Part shown: piece after piece, positions 33,726 to 42,926 of the stretch | How the letters are laid out: each line of letters begins with the position of its first letter | How positions within the stretch are numbered: the stretch's first letter is position 1 | Source of the DNA: WJMT01 sp964599635 | GTDB taxonomy: Bacteria > Acidobacteriota > Aminicenantia > Aminicenantales > Aminicenantaceae | DNA: 64,000 bases | Assembly (NCBI GenBank): GCA_964599635.1 | Contig: CAZRGM010000015.1 | Location: forward strand, 62,001 to 126,000 | Direction: 5' to 3' | Made by a program: the position numbers and the translations under genes | The notes under the pieces: model-generated | Told to the model about the DNA's origin: nothing | Database searches by the model: none | Seen by the model: the letters and a program-made list of their open reading frames with translations, nothing else

Positions 33726-34931
33726 TTAAAAATCGACCCACACAGCCCCTTTTTGGGAACTTTGAACGCATTTTTCTATAAATCTTACTCCCTGGAGACC
33801 TTCTTTAAGCCCAGGATAGTCTGAATCTTCCTCTGAAATAGGTTTTCCGATGATTTTTTTGTTGAGAGCAGAAATAAAGGTGGTGTAGATATTGGCAAAT
33901 GCTTCGAAATAGCCTTCTGGGTGACCCGCGGGGATGCGGGACACTTTTTCTGCCATGGGGTACATCTTGTCTCTTCCTCTCGATATGATTTCAGTGGGTT
34001 TGTCAAGAAAGGATACTCTGCAGTAGTTCGGCTGTTCTTGGAGCCATTCTAGAGAAGCTCTGCTTCCATAGATCCTAACTCTGAGTCCGTTATCATGTCC
34101 TAAGGCGATCTGACTGCTCCAGTAAAGCCCTTTGGCTCCATTGTCATATTCTAGAAGAATGGAGGCATTGTCATCCAGAATTCTTCCTTCCACAAAGGAA
34201 TCCAGCCGGGCACAAAGAGAACTGATTTTTAAATTAGTGAGATAGGAGACCATGTTTTCGATATGGCTTCCTATGTCTCCCACACAGTTGGATGCTCCGG
34301 ATTGAACAGGGTCTGTTCTCCAGACAGATTGCTTCTGTCCGGTTTTTTCTATGGGTGTCGACAGCCACTCTTGAGGGTATTCAGCATTTATGAAGCGGAT
34401 ATCTCCCAGTTCCCCATTGGCTATCATTTTTTTTATATGTTTAACCATAGGGTATCCCGTATAGGTATAGGTGACGCCAAACAAGAGTTTTGTACTCTCA
34501 GAGATCTGCATCAATTGTTCAGACTCACGGCTGTTTAGTGCGAGTGGTTTGTCACACACCACATGAAATCCGTGTTCCATAGCTGCTTTGGCAATAGGGA
34601 AGTGAGTGTTATTGGGAGTGACTATGACCACAAAGTCAACGGCATCCCGGCGGCGGCTCTCCTTTTCAAACATATCTGGGTAAGAAGGATATAATCTTTC
34701 CCTGTCTAGTCCCAGCATTTCTCCTGTCTGTAGGGTATTTTTAAAATCCCGAGAGAAACATCCGGCGACTAGCTCTGCTTTCCCATCCATAGCGATCGCT
34801 TTTCGATGGACTTCTCCAATGAAGGCTCCTTGTCCGCCTCCAATCATACCGTATTTTAACCTTTTGATCTTTTTATCTTGCTGTTTTATTTCGGTCATGA
34901 TTTGACCTCCTGCTTCTTGGATAAAGAACAC
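33726..34931 (-). CDS. Cytoplasmic Gfo/Idh/MocA oxidoreductase
   Basis: 401 residues without a Tat signal, unlike the other four in the window. Rossmann motif GMIGGGQGAFIG, signature VCDKPLALN (DKP) and GDIGSHIENMVSYL. A better start may be ATG 34899 (MTEIKQQDKKIKRLKYG), which follows a GGAGG-like site at 34907-34913. Probably an intracellular NAD-dependent sugar dehydrogenase and the first gene of the operon running down to apbE. A repeat element abuts its 5' end (34932-35178), so its promoter may lie in or across that element. Confidence 0.85.
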   Translation of the reverse strand: MFFIQEAGGQIMTEIKQQDKKIKRLKYGMIGGGQGAFIGEVHRKAIAMDGKAELVAGCFSRDFKNTLQTGEMLGLDRERLYPSYPDMFEKESRRRDAVDFVVIVTPNNTHFPIAKAAMEHGFHVVCDKPLALNSRESEQLMQISESTKLLFGVTYTYTGYPMVKHIKKMIANGELGDIRFINAEYPQEWLSTPIEKTGQKQSVWRTDPVQSGASNCVGDIGSHIENMVSYLTNLKISSLCARLDSFVEGRILDDNASILLEYDNGAKGLYWSSQIALGHDNGLRVRIYGSRASLEWLQEQPNYCRVSFLDKPTEIISRGRDKMYPMAEKVSRIPAGHPEGYFEAFANIYTTFISALNKKIIGKPISEEDSDYPGLKEGLQGVRFIEKCVQSSQKGAVWVDF

Positions 34932-35178
34932 TTATCCTGGACACTTCATAAAAAAACGGCGAACTACCCATGATTATTTTATTTTCAGCGATCTGCATGA
35001 TTTTCTTAGAAAGCAGTAAATTGAAAATGGCAAATGGTGAATTGTATATTTTTATCTTCATTTTTCTTTCTATTTACCATCCACTCTTCACAATTAACCC
35101 TTCCTTGGTTAGAGACCAAACCTTCGTGCCTTGTGCCTCACATCTGCAGCAATCTTGACTTGTGAATAATCCAGGTTA
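34932..35178. repeat. TAACCTG-family element, 247 bp
   Basis: Left end TTATCCTGGACACTTCATAA followed by AAAAACGGCG; right end GCAATCTTGACTTGTGAATA then ATCCAGGTTA. The segment before the right end (GTGCCTTGTGCCTCACATCT then GCAGCAATC) is the reverse complement of the 45393 copy. The longest intergenic element of the AT-rich subtype here, directly upstream of the sugar-cytochrome operon. Confidence 0.7.
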
Positions 35179-35227
35179 TTAGAGATGAATAATAGTTTAA
35201 TGGATATTCACTAATTTTTCAAAAATT

Positions 35228-37210
35228 TTAAATTTTGTTTTTTTCTTTTTTAAGGGTTTCCTTAATGAGATTGAGCGCATTTCGAGCTTCTTGTTCCACA
35301 TCTTTATCTTTAGTGAGGTGTTCAGCTAGTTCTGCGGCTTGATCGCAGGGAAATTTTGGCAAAACCCCTAAGATCATTAATTTTTCTGAAATTGTTTGAG
35401 CAAGACCTAGAGCTGTCTCTAAGGAACGGACGGCAGCTTCGGATCTGCGGAAAGGCTCCATTTCAATCATTCTGATATAGGACTTGAGGCATAAAGTCCG
35501 ATGTTTGGGATTATCGGATGTTTTGGCAATATAAAAAACATCGTCGGCAGCTGTGGGAGTGGGCCAGCTTGCAAAAGCTCTGACAACGGCTTCTTGAACA
35601 ATCTCATTGGATTCATTCATTCCTCTTCGGAGCACCCCAAGAGTGCTGTCATCACCAATCCTTCCGAGGAGAAGATAAAGGGAAGACCGGATTATCGGCT
35701 CTTGAACTTCAGGAAGTGCTTTGGTGACAGCCCCTCCCCGCTGAAGGGGATTGGGTTCTTTGTATGCTGTAAAGGCGATGGTGTTGATCATTTCTTCTCT
35801 ATCCTGATGATTTTCCGTTTTTATAAGGAATTTGATGAGTCGGGGGATATCTTTAGGTGTTGATAAATTTTTTATAGATTTTATGGCCTGAAGCCGCGCT
35901 TTCTCATAAGGGGAATTTAATTGAATGAAAACAAAGTCTTTACCCGAGAAGATTCGTCTTTCTTCGATGGCTTTAATATATTCAATCTGGATTTCTGGAT
36001 TTTTTTCATTTTCCATATTTGAGACGATCGTGCTGTTTATATCAGCCCCTTTAAGGCCCCGGAGACTGATACGGGATTCTTTCTGTTCCACTCCCTTGGA
36101 ATAAGCCGCATATTCAGCGAGGAATTTAACTGACGAAGAGGTGCCGATTTTTTTCAGAGTTCTTAAAGAAACCAGCCGTACTTCTTGGTTCGAGCTTTGT
36201 GTTGACTCAATAACTGTTTGCAGAATTTCTTTTTGTGGGTAGAGGGAGAGGACAGAGATTAAGGGAACTTTTAATGAATCGGACAGGGTGGGAATCAAAG
36301 AACTTATTTGGCTGATATCGGAATCATCAAAATATTCTGGAATCATTTCAATAGAGGGAATTATAAGTTTTTTGTTATGCTGGAGTGCTTTGATGATGAG
36401 AGCTTTTCCCATGGGGCCTGCAGCTATAATTTTTCCCCTGAATGCACTATTGTGAAGGGATAACGGCAGATCAGAGCTCAAAATTTGATTGTAGATATTG
36501 AGAGCTTTTTCATTCTCTTCGTTTGAGAGATATGTTTCAGCACATTTTAGGAGTGATCCTGCGACCTGTATTTTAAGCATTGCTGAAGTTTTGGAAAGTG
36601 CCTTTGAGAGGGCAGCGGCAGCTTCAGGATTGGCGATATGCCCCAAAGCGGCTGCCGCAGCGAGAGATAAGGACGAGTCAGAGTGATCACTGAGTATCTC
36701 TTTGAGAAAGGGGACAGCTTCTGGAACTTTTCTGTGGCCTAAAGAGGAGATGATACCTGCTTTTAAGACTCCGTTGGTGTGATTCAAGGCTCTCAATAGG
36801 GCCTTTTCAGAATCAATGTCTGGTATTTTTTCTAGAGCATACCGGGCCATATCTGTGGTCTCATTTTTCAGCAGCATATCTTCTAAGACAGGGATGGATT
36901 CTCTGCTTCCAATGATTCTTAACTGCCGGCAGACTTCCATTTTTGCAGTGGCGGTGGCGGTTCCCTTTAGAAAGGAGATAAGCTGGTGCTCACAGGCAAG
37001 CTTGGCTTCCTTTGGGGTTCGGTGCGATCGGATAAATGCATTTAATTTAAGAACAATGCTGTCATTTTGCCCCTGTTCATATGTTTTGAGTTTTTGTAAT
37101 ATTTCAGAAAGGCTTTCCTTTGGGGTGGGAGAGGACAAACCCTCCACAGCTTCAAGCATCAAAAAGAGGAAAATAACTGAGTAAATGATGAGCGATTTTC
37201 TTTTTCTCAT
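35228..37210 (-). CDS. Secreted HEAT-repeat protein (paralogue of 15417-17609)
   Basis: 660 residues with signal peptide (SLIIYSVIFLFLMLEAVEG) and tandem HEAT-type helical repeats, e.g. SLSLAAAAALGHIANPEAAA. No catalytic motif. The C-terminal region aligns by eye with the 730-residue HEAT protein on the plus strand. It follows a Tat-exported Gfo/Idh gene by 28 bp. Probably a periplasmic scaffold; interacting partner unknown. Confidence 0.8.
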   Translation of the reverse strand: MRKRKSLIIYSVIFLFLMLEAVEGLSSPTPKESLSEILQKLKTYEQGQNDSIVLKLNAFIRSHRTPKEAKLACEHQLISFLKGTATATAKMEVCRQLRIIGSRESIPVLEDMLLKNETTDMARYALEKIPDIDSEKALLRALNHTNGVLKAGIISSLGHRKVPEAVPFLKEILSDHSDSSLSLAAAAALGHIANPEAAAALSKALSKTSAMLKIQVAGSLLKCAETYLSNEENEKALNIYNQILSSDLPLSLHNSAFRGKIIAAGPMGKALIIKALQHNKKLIIPSIEMIPEYFDDSDISQISSLIPTLSDSLKVPLISVLSLYPQKEILQTVIESTQSSNQEVRLVSLRTLKKIGTSSSVKFLAEYAAYSKGVEQKESRISLRGLKGADINSTIVSNMENEKNPEIQIEYIKAIEERRIFSGKDFVFIQLNSPYEKARLQAIKSIKNLSTPKDIPRLIKFLIKTENHQDREEMINTIAFTAYKEPNPLQRGGAVTKALPEVQEPIIRSSLYLLLGRIGDDSTLGVLRRGMNESNEIVQEAVVRAFASWPTPTAADDVFYIAKTSDNPKHRTLCLKSYIRMIEMEPFRRSEAAVRSLETALGLAQTISEKLMILGVLPKFPCDQAAELAEHLTKDKDVEQEARNALNLIKETLKKEKNKI

Positions 37211-37238
37211 TTGAGACCTCTTTTATTTCTCTTTTCGT

Positions 37239-38564
37239 TCATTCCGGAAGTTCCCAGGGTTTTCGGTATGAGCGGCTCAACAAACGTTGAGCCTCAGAGT
37301 CATCCTCAATAGTTTCGGTTTCTGGATCGAATTTAACTTTACGGCCCAGCTCCATGGCAATGACTCCCAAGTGACCCACACTTGCAGATCGATGAGCTGT
37401 TTCAGCAGGAGCGATGGTTGTTTTTCTGGTCTTGATGCAATCTAGAAAGTTTTGATAATGATCTTCACTTTTGTACAATTTGATTTCATCGGGGCCAATG
37501 AATTCTTTAATAAGTGAAGGGGGATGGGTTTCAAATCCTTCTCGGTTGCACCATACCCATCCATATTCACCGATCCATTTGGTACCGTTTCGGATTTCAG
37601 GGTATCCTCCAGCCACTATCATAGGGGTGCCGTCTGCGTATTTAAAATTGAGGAAGTATCGAGTCGGACTGTTCCAGACTCCAGCCCGTTCATATTCTGC
37701 CTTTCCTTGAATTTCAATAGGCCCTGTTGAATCATATCCCATTCCCCAGTGAGCGATGTCCACATGGTGCCCCACCCAATCCATGAGCTGGCCACCTCCA
37801 TAATCCATGTTCCATCTCCAGTTTCTATGCACGCGGGCCGGGCAGTAGGGAGCATAGGGAGCTGGACCAAGCCATAAGTCATAGTCCAAATATTTTGGGG
37901 GAGGCCCCATTTTTTCTTGGCCTTTTGTTCCGGCAAAATCATAATGTCCTTGGGGGAGGCCCACTTCAATTCTTTTGATTTTGCCTATCCGTCCGTTGCG
38001 GACGAGTTCTGCGGCTTTATGGAAATTGGCCACTGACCGCTGCCAACTTCCCGTCTGCCAGATAGTGCCGTAACGTTTGACCGCATTGCATAGGGACCGG
38101 CCTTCGACAAGGCTGTGGGTCAATGGTTTTTCTCCATATATGTCAAATCCGGCTCGGGCGCAGAATATTGCGACAACGGCATGCCAGTGGTCAGGTAAAG
38201 CCAAACTAACGGCATCGATATCGTCTCTCATACAAAGATCTCTAAAGTCGTGGTAAGCGGCGCAGTCTTTGTTCCCGTATTTTTTATTAACAATATCCCT
38301 TGCTTGGACAAGATGGTTCTCGTCGATATCACAAACAGCAACCCATTTCACTTCATTTTTACTTAAAAAACTTTCCATATTTGGAATCCCCATCATTCCA
38401 AATCCGATACCTGCCATAACGATTTTGTCACTGGGAGCTGGGTTTTTACTGAATCCCATGACAGAGGAAGGGATGACAGAAGGCGAGACAGCCAGTCCAG
38501 CAGCAGCCAGAGTTGCGTTTTTTAAAAATTTCCTTCGGCTGATTTTATTTGCTTTTTTACCCAT
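37239..38564 (-). CDS. Tat-exported Gfo/Idh/MocA oxidoreductase
   Basis: 441 residues. Tat motif ISRRKFLKN, Rossmann motif AGIGFGMMG, DHWHAVVAIF, intact EKP signature YGEKPLTHS and GGGQLMDWVGHHVDIAHWGM. It belongs to the subgroup exported with bound NAD(P). Gene order Gfo/Idh then HEAT repeats that at 14134-17609. It is 13 bp downstream of a lipoprotein gene on the same strand. Confidence 0.88.
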   Translation of the reverse strand: MGKKANKISRRKFLKNATLAAAGLAVSPSVIPSSVMGFSKNPAPSDKIVMAGIGFGMMGIPNMESFLSKNEVKWVAVCDIDENHLVQARDIVNKKYGNKDCAAYHDFRDLCMRDDIDAVSLALPDHWHAVVAIFCARAGFDIYGEKPLTHSLVEGRSLCNAVKRYGTIWQTGSWQRSVANFHKAAELVRNGRIGKIKRIEVGLPQGHYDFAGTKGQEKMGPPPKYLDYDLWLGPAPYAPYCPARVHRNWRWNMDYGGGQLMDWVGHHVDIAHWGMGYDSTGPIEIQGKAEYERAGVWNSPTRYFLNFKYADGTPMIVAGGYPEIRNGTKWIGEYGWVWCNREGFETHPPSLIKEFIGPDEIKLYKSEDHYQNFLDCIKTRKTTIAPAETAHRSASVGHLGVIAMELGRKVKFDPETETIEDDSEAQRLLSRSYRKPWELPE

Positions 38565-38577
38565 ATGTTATTTCTAG

Positions 38578-39144
38578 CTATTTCTTTTTTTTCTCTTTTT
38601 CTTCTTCCATGCCTACGGGTTCGGGTTCTTCAAAATTAATCTTTTTGGATATTGTGTACTCACCTAGCAGAGCATATTGGGAGCCTTTTGATTTGGCAAA
38701 TATCTTTACCTCAGCCGTTTTCCATTCCGGATTGTTCCTAAAATGAGCCACATTGTCTCCTTCCACGCCAAAGTTGCTCTGCAGGATTATTTCTTCACTG
38801 ACTTCTTCTGGCCTCAGGGGATCTCCGTGGATACCTGTTAAGAATTGGTCTCCTAAATTTTCTTTTTCTCCTACAAGACGGAAGATGGCGTTGAAATATA
38901 CATAAGACAAGGGTTTTTCTCCTATGTTCTTGACTTTAAAACTTATCGCGGGAACCAGAGTCAGTTTTGGCGGCCATGGCTGATAGTATTTTTTTTCCCA
39001 TCTTGTTTCTATATCTAAAAGCTCAATTGAAGATTTCAGTTCCTCTGGAGTGATTGATTTTATGCAGCTGTTTCCTAAGATCATAAATGTGATTAAAAGT
39101 GAAAAGGGGAGAATAAATGGGATTGAAATGCCTCTTTTTTTCAT
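38578..39144 (-). CDS. Hypothetical lipoprotein (188 aa)
   Basis: Signal with lipobox (MILGNSCIKS), then a beta-sandwich-like domain: LVPAISFKVKNIGEKPLSYVYFNAIFRLVG, the pattern of periplasmic proteins with an immunoglobulin-like fold. The C-terminus is a charged tail (EEEKEKKKK). No enzyme motif. It heads the Gfo/Idh-HEAT unit, so it may be an outer-membrane or periplasmic partner of those proteins; function unknown. Confidence 0.6.
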   Translation of the reverse strand: MKKRGISIPFILPFSLLITFMILGNSCIKSITPEELKSSIELLDIETRWEKKYYQPWPPKLTLVPAISFKVKNIGEKPLSYVYFNAIFRLVGEKENLGDQFLTGIHGDPLRPEEVSEEIILQSNFGVEGDNVAHFRNNPEWKTAEVKIFAKSKGSQYALLGEYTISKKINFEEPEPVGMEEEKEKKKK

Positions 39145-39161
39145 TGTTGCCTCCTTTTTAT

Positions 39162-39300
39162 TAACCTGAACTATTTATAAAAAACGGCGATGTTTTAGTA
39201 ATCCATTTCGTTTCAGCGAGTTACAAGACTTTTTCAAAAATAATGACTTGAACATTTTTTCTGTTTGTATTTTTATTTTAATCGCCATTTTTTTAATGCA
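39162..39300. repeat. TAACCTG-family element, inverted left ends
   Basis: Left end TAACCTGAACTATTTATAAA then AAACGGCGATG; right end read on the minus strand ATTAAAAAAATGGCGATT, so both ends are versions of the family left end. The TAA stop of the YibQ-like gene (39293-39295) lies inside the right end. About 139 bp. Confidence 0.65.
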
Positions 39301-40438
39301 CGATTTTAGAAGCAAACACTAGATTAATTCTGTAATTTTTCACTTCATGGATGTTTTCTTTTAAAACCTGTAGGGTATTTGGGAAGGGATGACCTATGCC
39401 TACAGCATTTCCCTCTTTTTCAGCTGTTTTAAAGAGCTTGATGAGCTGATTTTTTATATACATTGGCTCGATTTTACTGTCGAGAAACACCTTTCTGTAA
39501 GCAGAAGGAATGTTCATTTTTTGAGCCACATCATAAGCTACGGAATGAGCCGTGGTTCTGCTGTCAATGAAGTAAAGGTTTTTTTCTTTCAAATTTCCAA
39601 GAATAATTCCCATGAGCATTTTGTTTTGAGTCACCTTAGAACCCATGTGGGTGTTGACTCCGGTTATAAAAGGGACTTGTTTTAAATTGGTGTTTAAAAC
39701 ATCCAAGATTTCTTTTGGATTCATTCGGGTATTTATGAGTCCTAATGTATGCTCATTGTCATAAATATTGTTCATGGATTCAAGAGGCAAGTGAAGGATG
39801 ACTTCAAGCCCGTTTTGAGAAGCAAGGGTGGCTGTTTCTTCAGCATAGGGACTAAAAGGAAGAACGGCAATAGTTATATTTTTTTTTAGGGAGCAGATGT
39901 CGTTTATGTTATCCATAGAGTAACCCATGTCATCAATGATGAGAGCCACATTGTTTTTATAAACGGGCTGCTGACCTGGTTTTTCACTCTCTTCTTCAAA
40001 CTTAATAGAAAAAAGCAGAGACAGCGGAACCTGTCCTTTTTTGTTGACTTCCCAGAGAAAATAATGTTTTTCTTTTTTCTGGATATCACTTTTTTTTTCA
40101 ATGGAGGCCTTGATGTTATGAAAGCTTCCCTCAAGGTTTTTTTCAATAAAATTATATTTTTTTTTATCTAGGCTGACCATAATATGGCATATTCCGTATT
40201 CGTCGGTGTATTGATTGATGTCTTTTTCCGGAATTTTGATAGAAAGAAGATTTTGTTTGACTATATGGATTAAGTCTTTCTTGTTTTCAGTTATTTCTTT
40301 CTTTGAGGAGAAAGCAGGAAAGACAATGCTTTTTTCTCCTTCTTTCCAGGCTATAAAATCAAGCCCCAGAAATGAAGCTAGAGCCAAGACGATGAGAACT
40401 ACGTATAAAGTCAAGAATCTATGGGTTTCTCTCATCAA
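39293..40438 (-). CDS. Divergent polysaccharide deacetylase family protein (YibQ-like)
   Basis: 381 residues, single N-terminal membrane anchor (LYVVLIVLALASFLGLDF). The NodB-like C-terminal domain begins VALIIDDMGYSMDNI and continues with ITIAVLPFSPYAEETA, EVILHLPLESM and YFIDSRTTAHSVAYDVA, the YibQ pattern in which classical deacetylase residues are only partly kept. In many Proteobacteria yibQ lies next to envC, and here CtpA and EnvC follow in order upstream, supporting a role in cell-wall processing. The 3' end runs into a repeat element. Confidence 0.8.
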   Translation of the reverse strand: MMRETHRFLTLYVVLIVLALASFLGLDFIAWKEGEKSIVFPAFSSKKEITENKKDLIHIVKQNLLSIKIPEKDINQYTDEYGICHIMVSLDKKKYNFIEKNLEGSFHNIKASIEKKSDIQKKEKHYFLWEVNKKGQVPLSLLFSIKFEEESEKPGQQPVYKNNVALIIDDMGYSMDNINDICSLKKNITIAVLPFSPYAEETATLASQNGLEVILHLPLESMNNIYDNEHTLGLINTRMNPKEILDVLNTNLKQVPFITGVNTHMGSKVTQNKMLMGIILGNLKEKNLYFIDSRTTAHSVAYDVAQKMNIPSAYRKVFLDSKIEPMYIKNQLIKLFKTAEKEGNAVGIGHPFPNTLQVLKENIHEVKNYRINLVFASKIVH

Positions 40439-40537
40439 TATGGTTCATTTATAAAATGCAGATTTTTCATTGCCTGTTTTTTTATCATCTATTTCCGGTG
40501 GGTAATTTTTATTGAATCAATATCGATTAAGCACCAC

Positions 40538-40579
40538 CTGAATTTCATTAAATCCATAATCCTTGACTGAAATTTCATG
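40538..40579. repeat. Decayed TAACCTG-family right end
   Basis: CTGAATTTCATTAAATCCAT then AATCCTTGACTGAAATTTC resembles the right half of the elements at 20675 and 12914 (AATTTCATTAAG..AATCTTGACT). It overlaps the ctpA stop (40575-40577). An eroded left-end-like stretch (TTCATTTATAAAATG) lies near 40446, so the whole 40440-40579 gap may be one degraded copy. Confidence 0.4.
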
Positions 40580-41720
40580 TTTTTGAGAGTGAATGGAGAG
40601 TCGCTTCAAGATAGGCATTTGAGCTTAATTTGGTTTCTTTTATTTTTATGTCAGGTTCGATTCCCTTTCCCCATGATTCGTCTTTTGAATAGGGATGAAA
40701 TACACCTGTGGTCAGAATAATTCCGCTTCCATCTTTCAGAACGGTTTGTTTTTCTACTGACATGAGGCCCGGTGTCTTTGAGCCTATGACGGTGGCCTTT
40801 CTGAATTTTTTCATCACGCTTGCCACAGCTTCAGAAGCTCCCATGGTCGATTGGTTGATCCATATAAATAAAGGAGTCTCAGCAAGGGGTGCTGGGTCTG
40901 TACAAGAGACAAGTTCTTTTTTGTTTTCTCTTTTTTCTATATAGCCGATGCTGTTTTTTTGTAGGAAAATATTTGTAAAATTTTTAGCTTCTCTGATTTC
41001 CCCTTCATGACAGTATCTGAGGTCAATAATTAAGGGAGCTTTTTTGTTTAAAATTTGAGGGATTACATTTTTTTTGATCTCTTCAGTAACAGGTGAGAAG
41101 AAGGCGTGGATTTTGAGGATTCCTCCAGGCCCTTTGTCAGGTTCAAAAGAATATAATGAGGGATTAATGAGTTCTCTTTGAATCTTGACTTCTTTATCTC
41201 CAGCTGTTTGAAGGATTTTGATGGTGATGGTATCATCTTTATCATTTTTTTGGGCGAGATTGGCCTCTATCATACTCATTTCCAGAGTGGATTTGCCATT
41301 AATGGCTCCTATTGTTTGCCCAAATTCGATCCCTTGTTTTTCTGCGGGGGAATTTTCCTTGATCCCAATGACTACAGGAAAAGAATTATGGGTCTTATAA
41401 AGGATGATCCCTGTCTCATGGGCTGGTTTTCCATAGAACCGGGTGTATTTTTCTGTATCCCCTTTATCTAGATAACCAGAACGGATGTCAAGAGAATTGA
41501 CTAATCCTTTGAAAGCTCCCTCCATAGTTTTAGCAGGAGCTGGTTCTTCAATATATTCGTTTTTGATAAGATTGATGGCTCGAGCCAGGATGACAAAATT
41601 GTCATCTGATTCCAATAATGTCTGAGAGTTTTTCAGAAAATTTCCTTCTAAGAAAAAGAACAGACTTGCAGCGCCTAATAAAGTAAAAAGAAAAATCCTC
41701 CTTCCTTTAGCTTTCATCAC
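40575..41720 (-). CDS. S41-family C-terminal processing peptidase (CtpA-like)
   Basis: 381 residues, N-terminal membrane anchor or signal. PDZ-type region around residues 90-175 (GIKENSPAEKQGIEFGQTIG). The Ser/Lys dyad is preserved: STMGASEAVASVM (Ser) and VIGSKTPGLMSVE (Lys). Family members trim periplasmic proteins and often process peptidoglycan enzymes. Located between yibQ-like and envC-like genes on the same strand, a known gene neighbourhood. Confidence 0.88.
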   Translation of the reverse strand: MMKAKGRRIFLFTLLGAASLFFFLEGNFLKNSQTLLESDDNFVILARAINLIKNEYIEEPAPAKTMEGAFKGLVNSLDIRSGYLDKGDTEKYTRFYGKPAHETGIILYKTHNSFPVVIGIKENSPAEKQGIEFGQTIGAINGKSTLEMSMIEANLAQKNDKDDTITIKILQTAGDKEVKIQRELINPSLYSFEPDKGPGGILKIHAFFSPVTEEIKKNVIPQILNKKAPLIIDLRYCHEGEIREAKNFTNIFLQKNSIGYIEKRENKKELVSCTDPAPLAETPLFIWINQSTMGASEAVASVMKKFRKATVIGSKTPGLMSVEKQTVLKDGSGIILTTGVFHPYSKDESWGKGIEPDIKIKETKLSSNAYLEATLHSLSKT

Positions 41721-41754
41721 ATAACATCCTGTTTAAGCAATAATTTTATCATTT

Positions 41755-42909
41755 TTATCTCAGCCATTTCAAGGGATCTAAGGGCTTGGTCTTGTAACGG
41801 ATCTCAAAATAAAGGCTTACTCCAGATAAGGATCCGCTCTCCCCGGCCAATGCTATTGGCTGGCCTGAATGAACGGCATCTCCCTTTTTAACAAAAAAAT
41901 TCGAGCAGTGACCGTAAAGAGAATAATAAGACATTCCATGGTCTATGATGATTAAATTGCCGTATCCATGAAAGTAGTCTGTGTACACAACGATACCAGG
42001 ATGGATGCTTTTCACGACAGAGTTTTCTTTTGGGGATATTTCGATTCCATTGTTTTTTGTTATCGTGTTGAATTTAGGATGTTTTTGGAGTCCGAATGAT
42101 GAAGTGATTCTTCCTGACAGGGGCCAGGGCAAGCCACCTTTTTTTTCATACAGGGGGATAAGGTGAAACGGGAGGGAGCTTGGATGTTTCATTATTTTTT
42201 CCATGAGATTTTGTAGCTGTTCAGCTCTTCCCTGAAGCTCATGGATGGTTTTTTGATAGGATTCTTTATGACTGTTTATTTTGTTTATTAGAGATCGGTA
42301 TTTTTTTTCCTGAAACGTAAGTTCTTTGTTTTTTTGTTCTGAGCTAAGAACAAGGTTGTTTATTTCGGTTTTCTTTTTTTTGATTCTGGAGAGTGATGTA
42401 TTTAATTCATCTAAGGTTTCGAGGTAATCTGATATAATGTTTTCTTGATGTTCTGCCAAAATAGTTAAATATTTGTTTTCTGTGAGAAGGGGGGCTGCGT
42501 TTTTTACTTTGAGCATGATTTCAAAGTAGTCGATGGGTCCATGTTTGTATAGAGTCACTAATATTTTTTTTATGGCTTGTTTTTCTGTTTCCAGTTCTGT
42601 TTGTATAGAGGGTATCTTTTTTTCTATAGCAGAGAGTTGATGATTAGCTCTCTTCAATTTTGTTTGATTCAACATTATTTCGTTCTTGAGTAATTTCTTT
42701 TGGAATTCGATTTGACTCATTTGCGAGATTATGGATGATTTTTGTTTTTCTTCTTCTTTGATTTTTCCTTTGATTGTTTTTATTTGGGAATTGATTTCGG
42801 CAAGACGTCTTTCGTATTCTGACAAATCTTGGGCCATTGAGTTTTGATTATCTGGTATGAAAAAAAGGATGAGAAAAAAAGACAGGATAACTGCCCGGCG
42901 CGTTTTCAT
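41755..42909 (-). CDS. EnvC-like murein hydrolase activator with degenerate LytM domain
   Basis: 384 residues: signal peptide, long coiled coil (about residues 28-250, LSEYERRLAEINSQIKTIKG onward), then a LytM/M23 domain (about 275-384). The zinc ligands appear lost: NNGIEIS where active enzymes have HxxxD, and LYFEIR where they have LHFEIR; only YGH is retained. E. coli EnvC is likewise inactive and activates amidases AmiA/AmiB, so the same role is inferred. Operon with CtpA and YibQ-like genes. Confidence 0.85.
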   Translation of the reverse strand: MKTRRAVILSFFLILFFIPDNQNSMAQDLSEYERRLAEINSQIKTIKGKIKEEEKQKSSIISQMSQIEFQKKLLKNEIMLNQTKLKRANHQLSAIEKKIPSIQTELETEKQAIKKILVTLYKHGPIDYFEIMLKVKNAAPLLTENKYLTILAEHQENIISDYLETLDELNTSLSRIKKKKTEINNLVLSSEQKNKELTFQEKKYRSLINKINSHKESYQKTIHELQGRAEQLQNLMEKIMKHPSSLPFHLIPLYEKKGGLPWPLSGRITSSFGLQKHPKFNTITKNNGIEISPKENSVVKSIHPGIVVYTDYFHGYGNLIIIDHGMSYYSLYGHCSNFFVKKGDAVHSGQPIALAGESGSLSGVSLYFEIRYKTKPLDPLKWLR

Positions 42910-42926
42910 CGACTTAAGTTACAATC

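Noticed and set aside
37471..37969. Overlapping short ORFs within the Gfo/Idh gene at 37239
   Set aside because: Alternative frames of a conserved gene.
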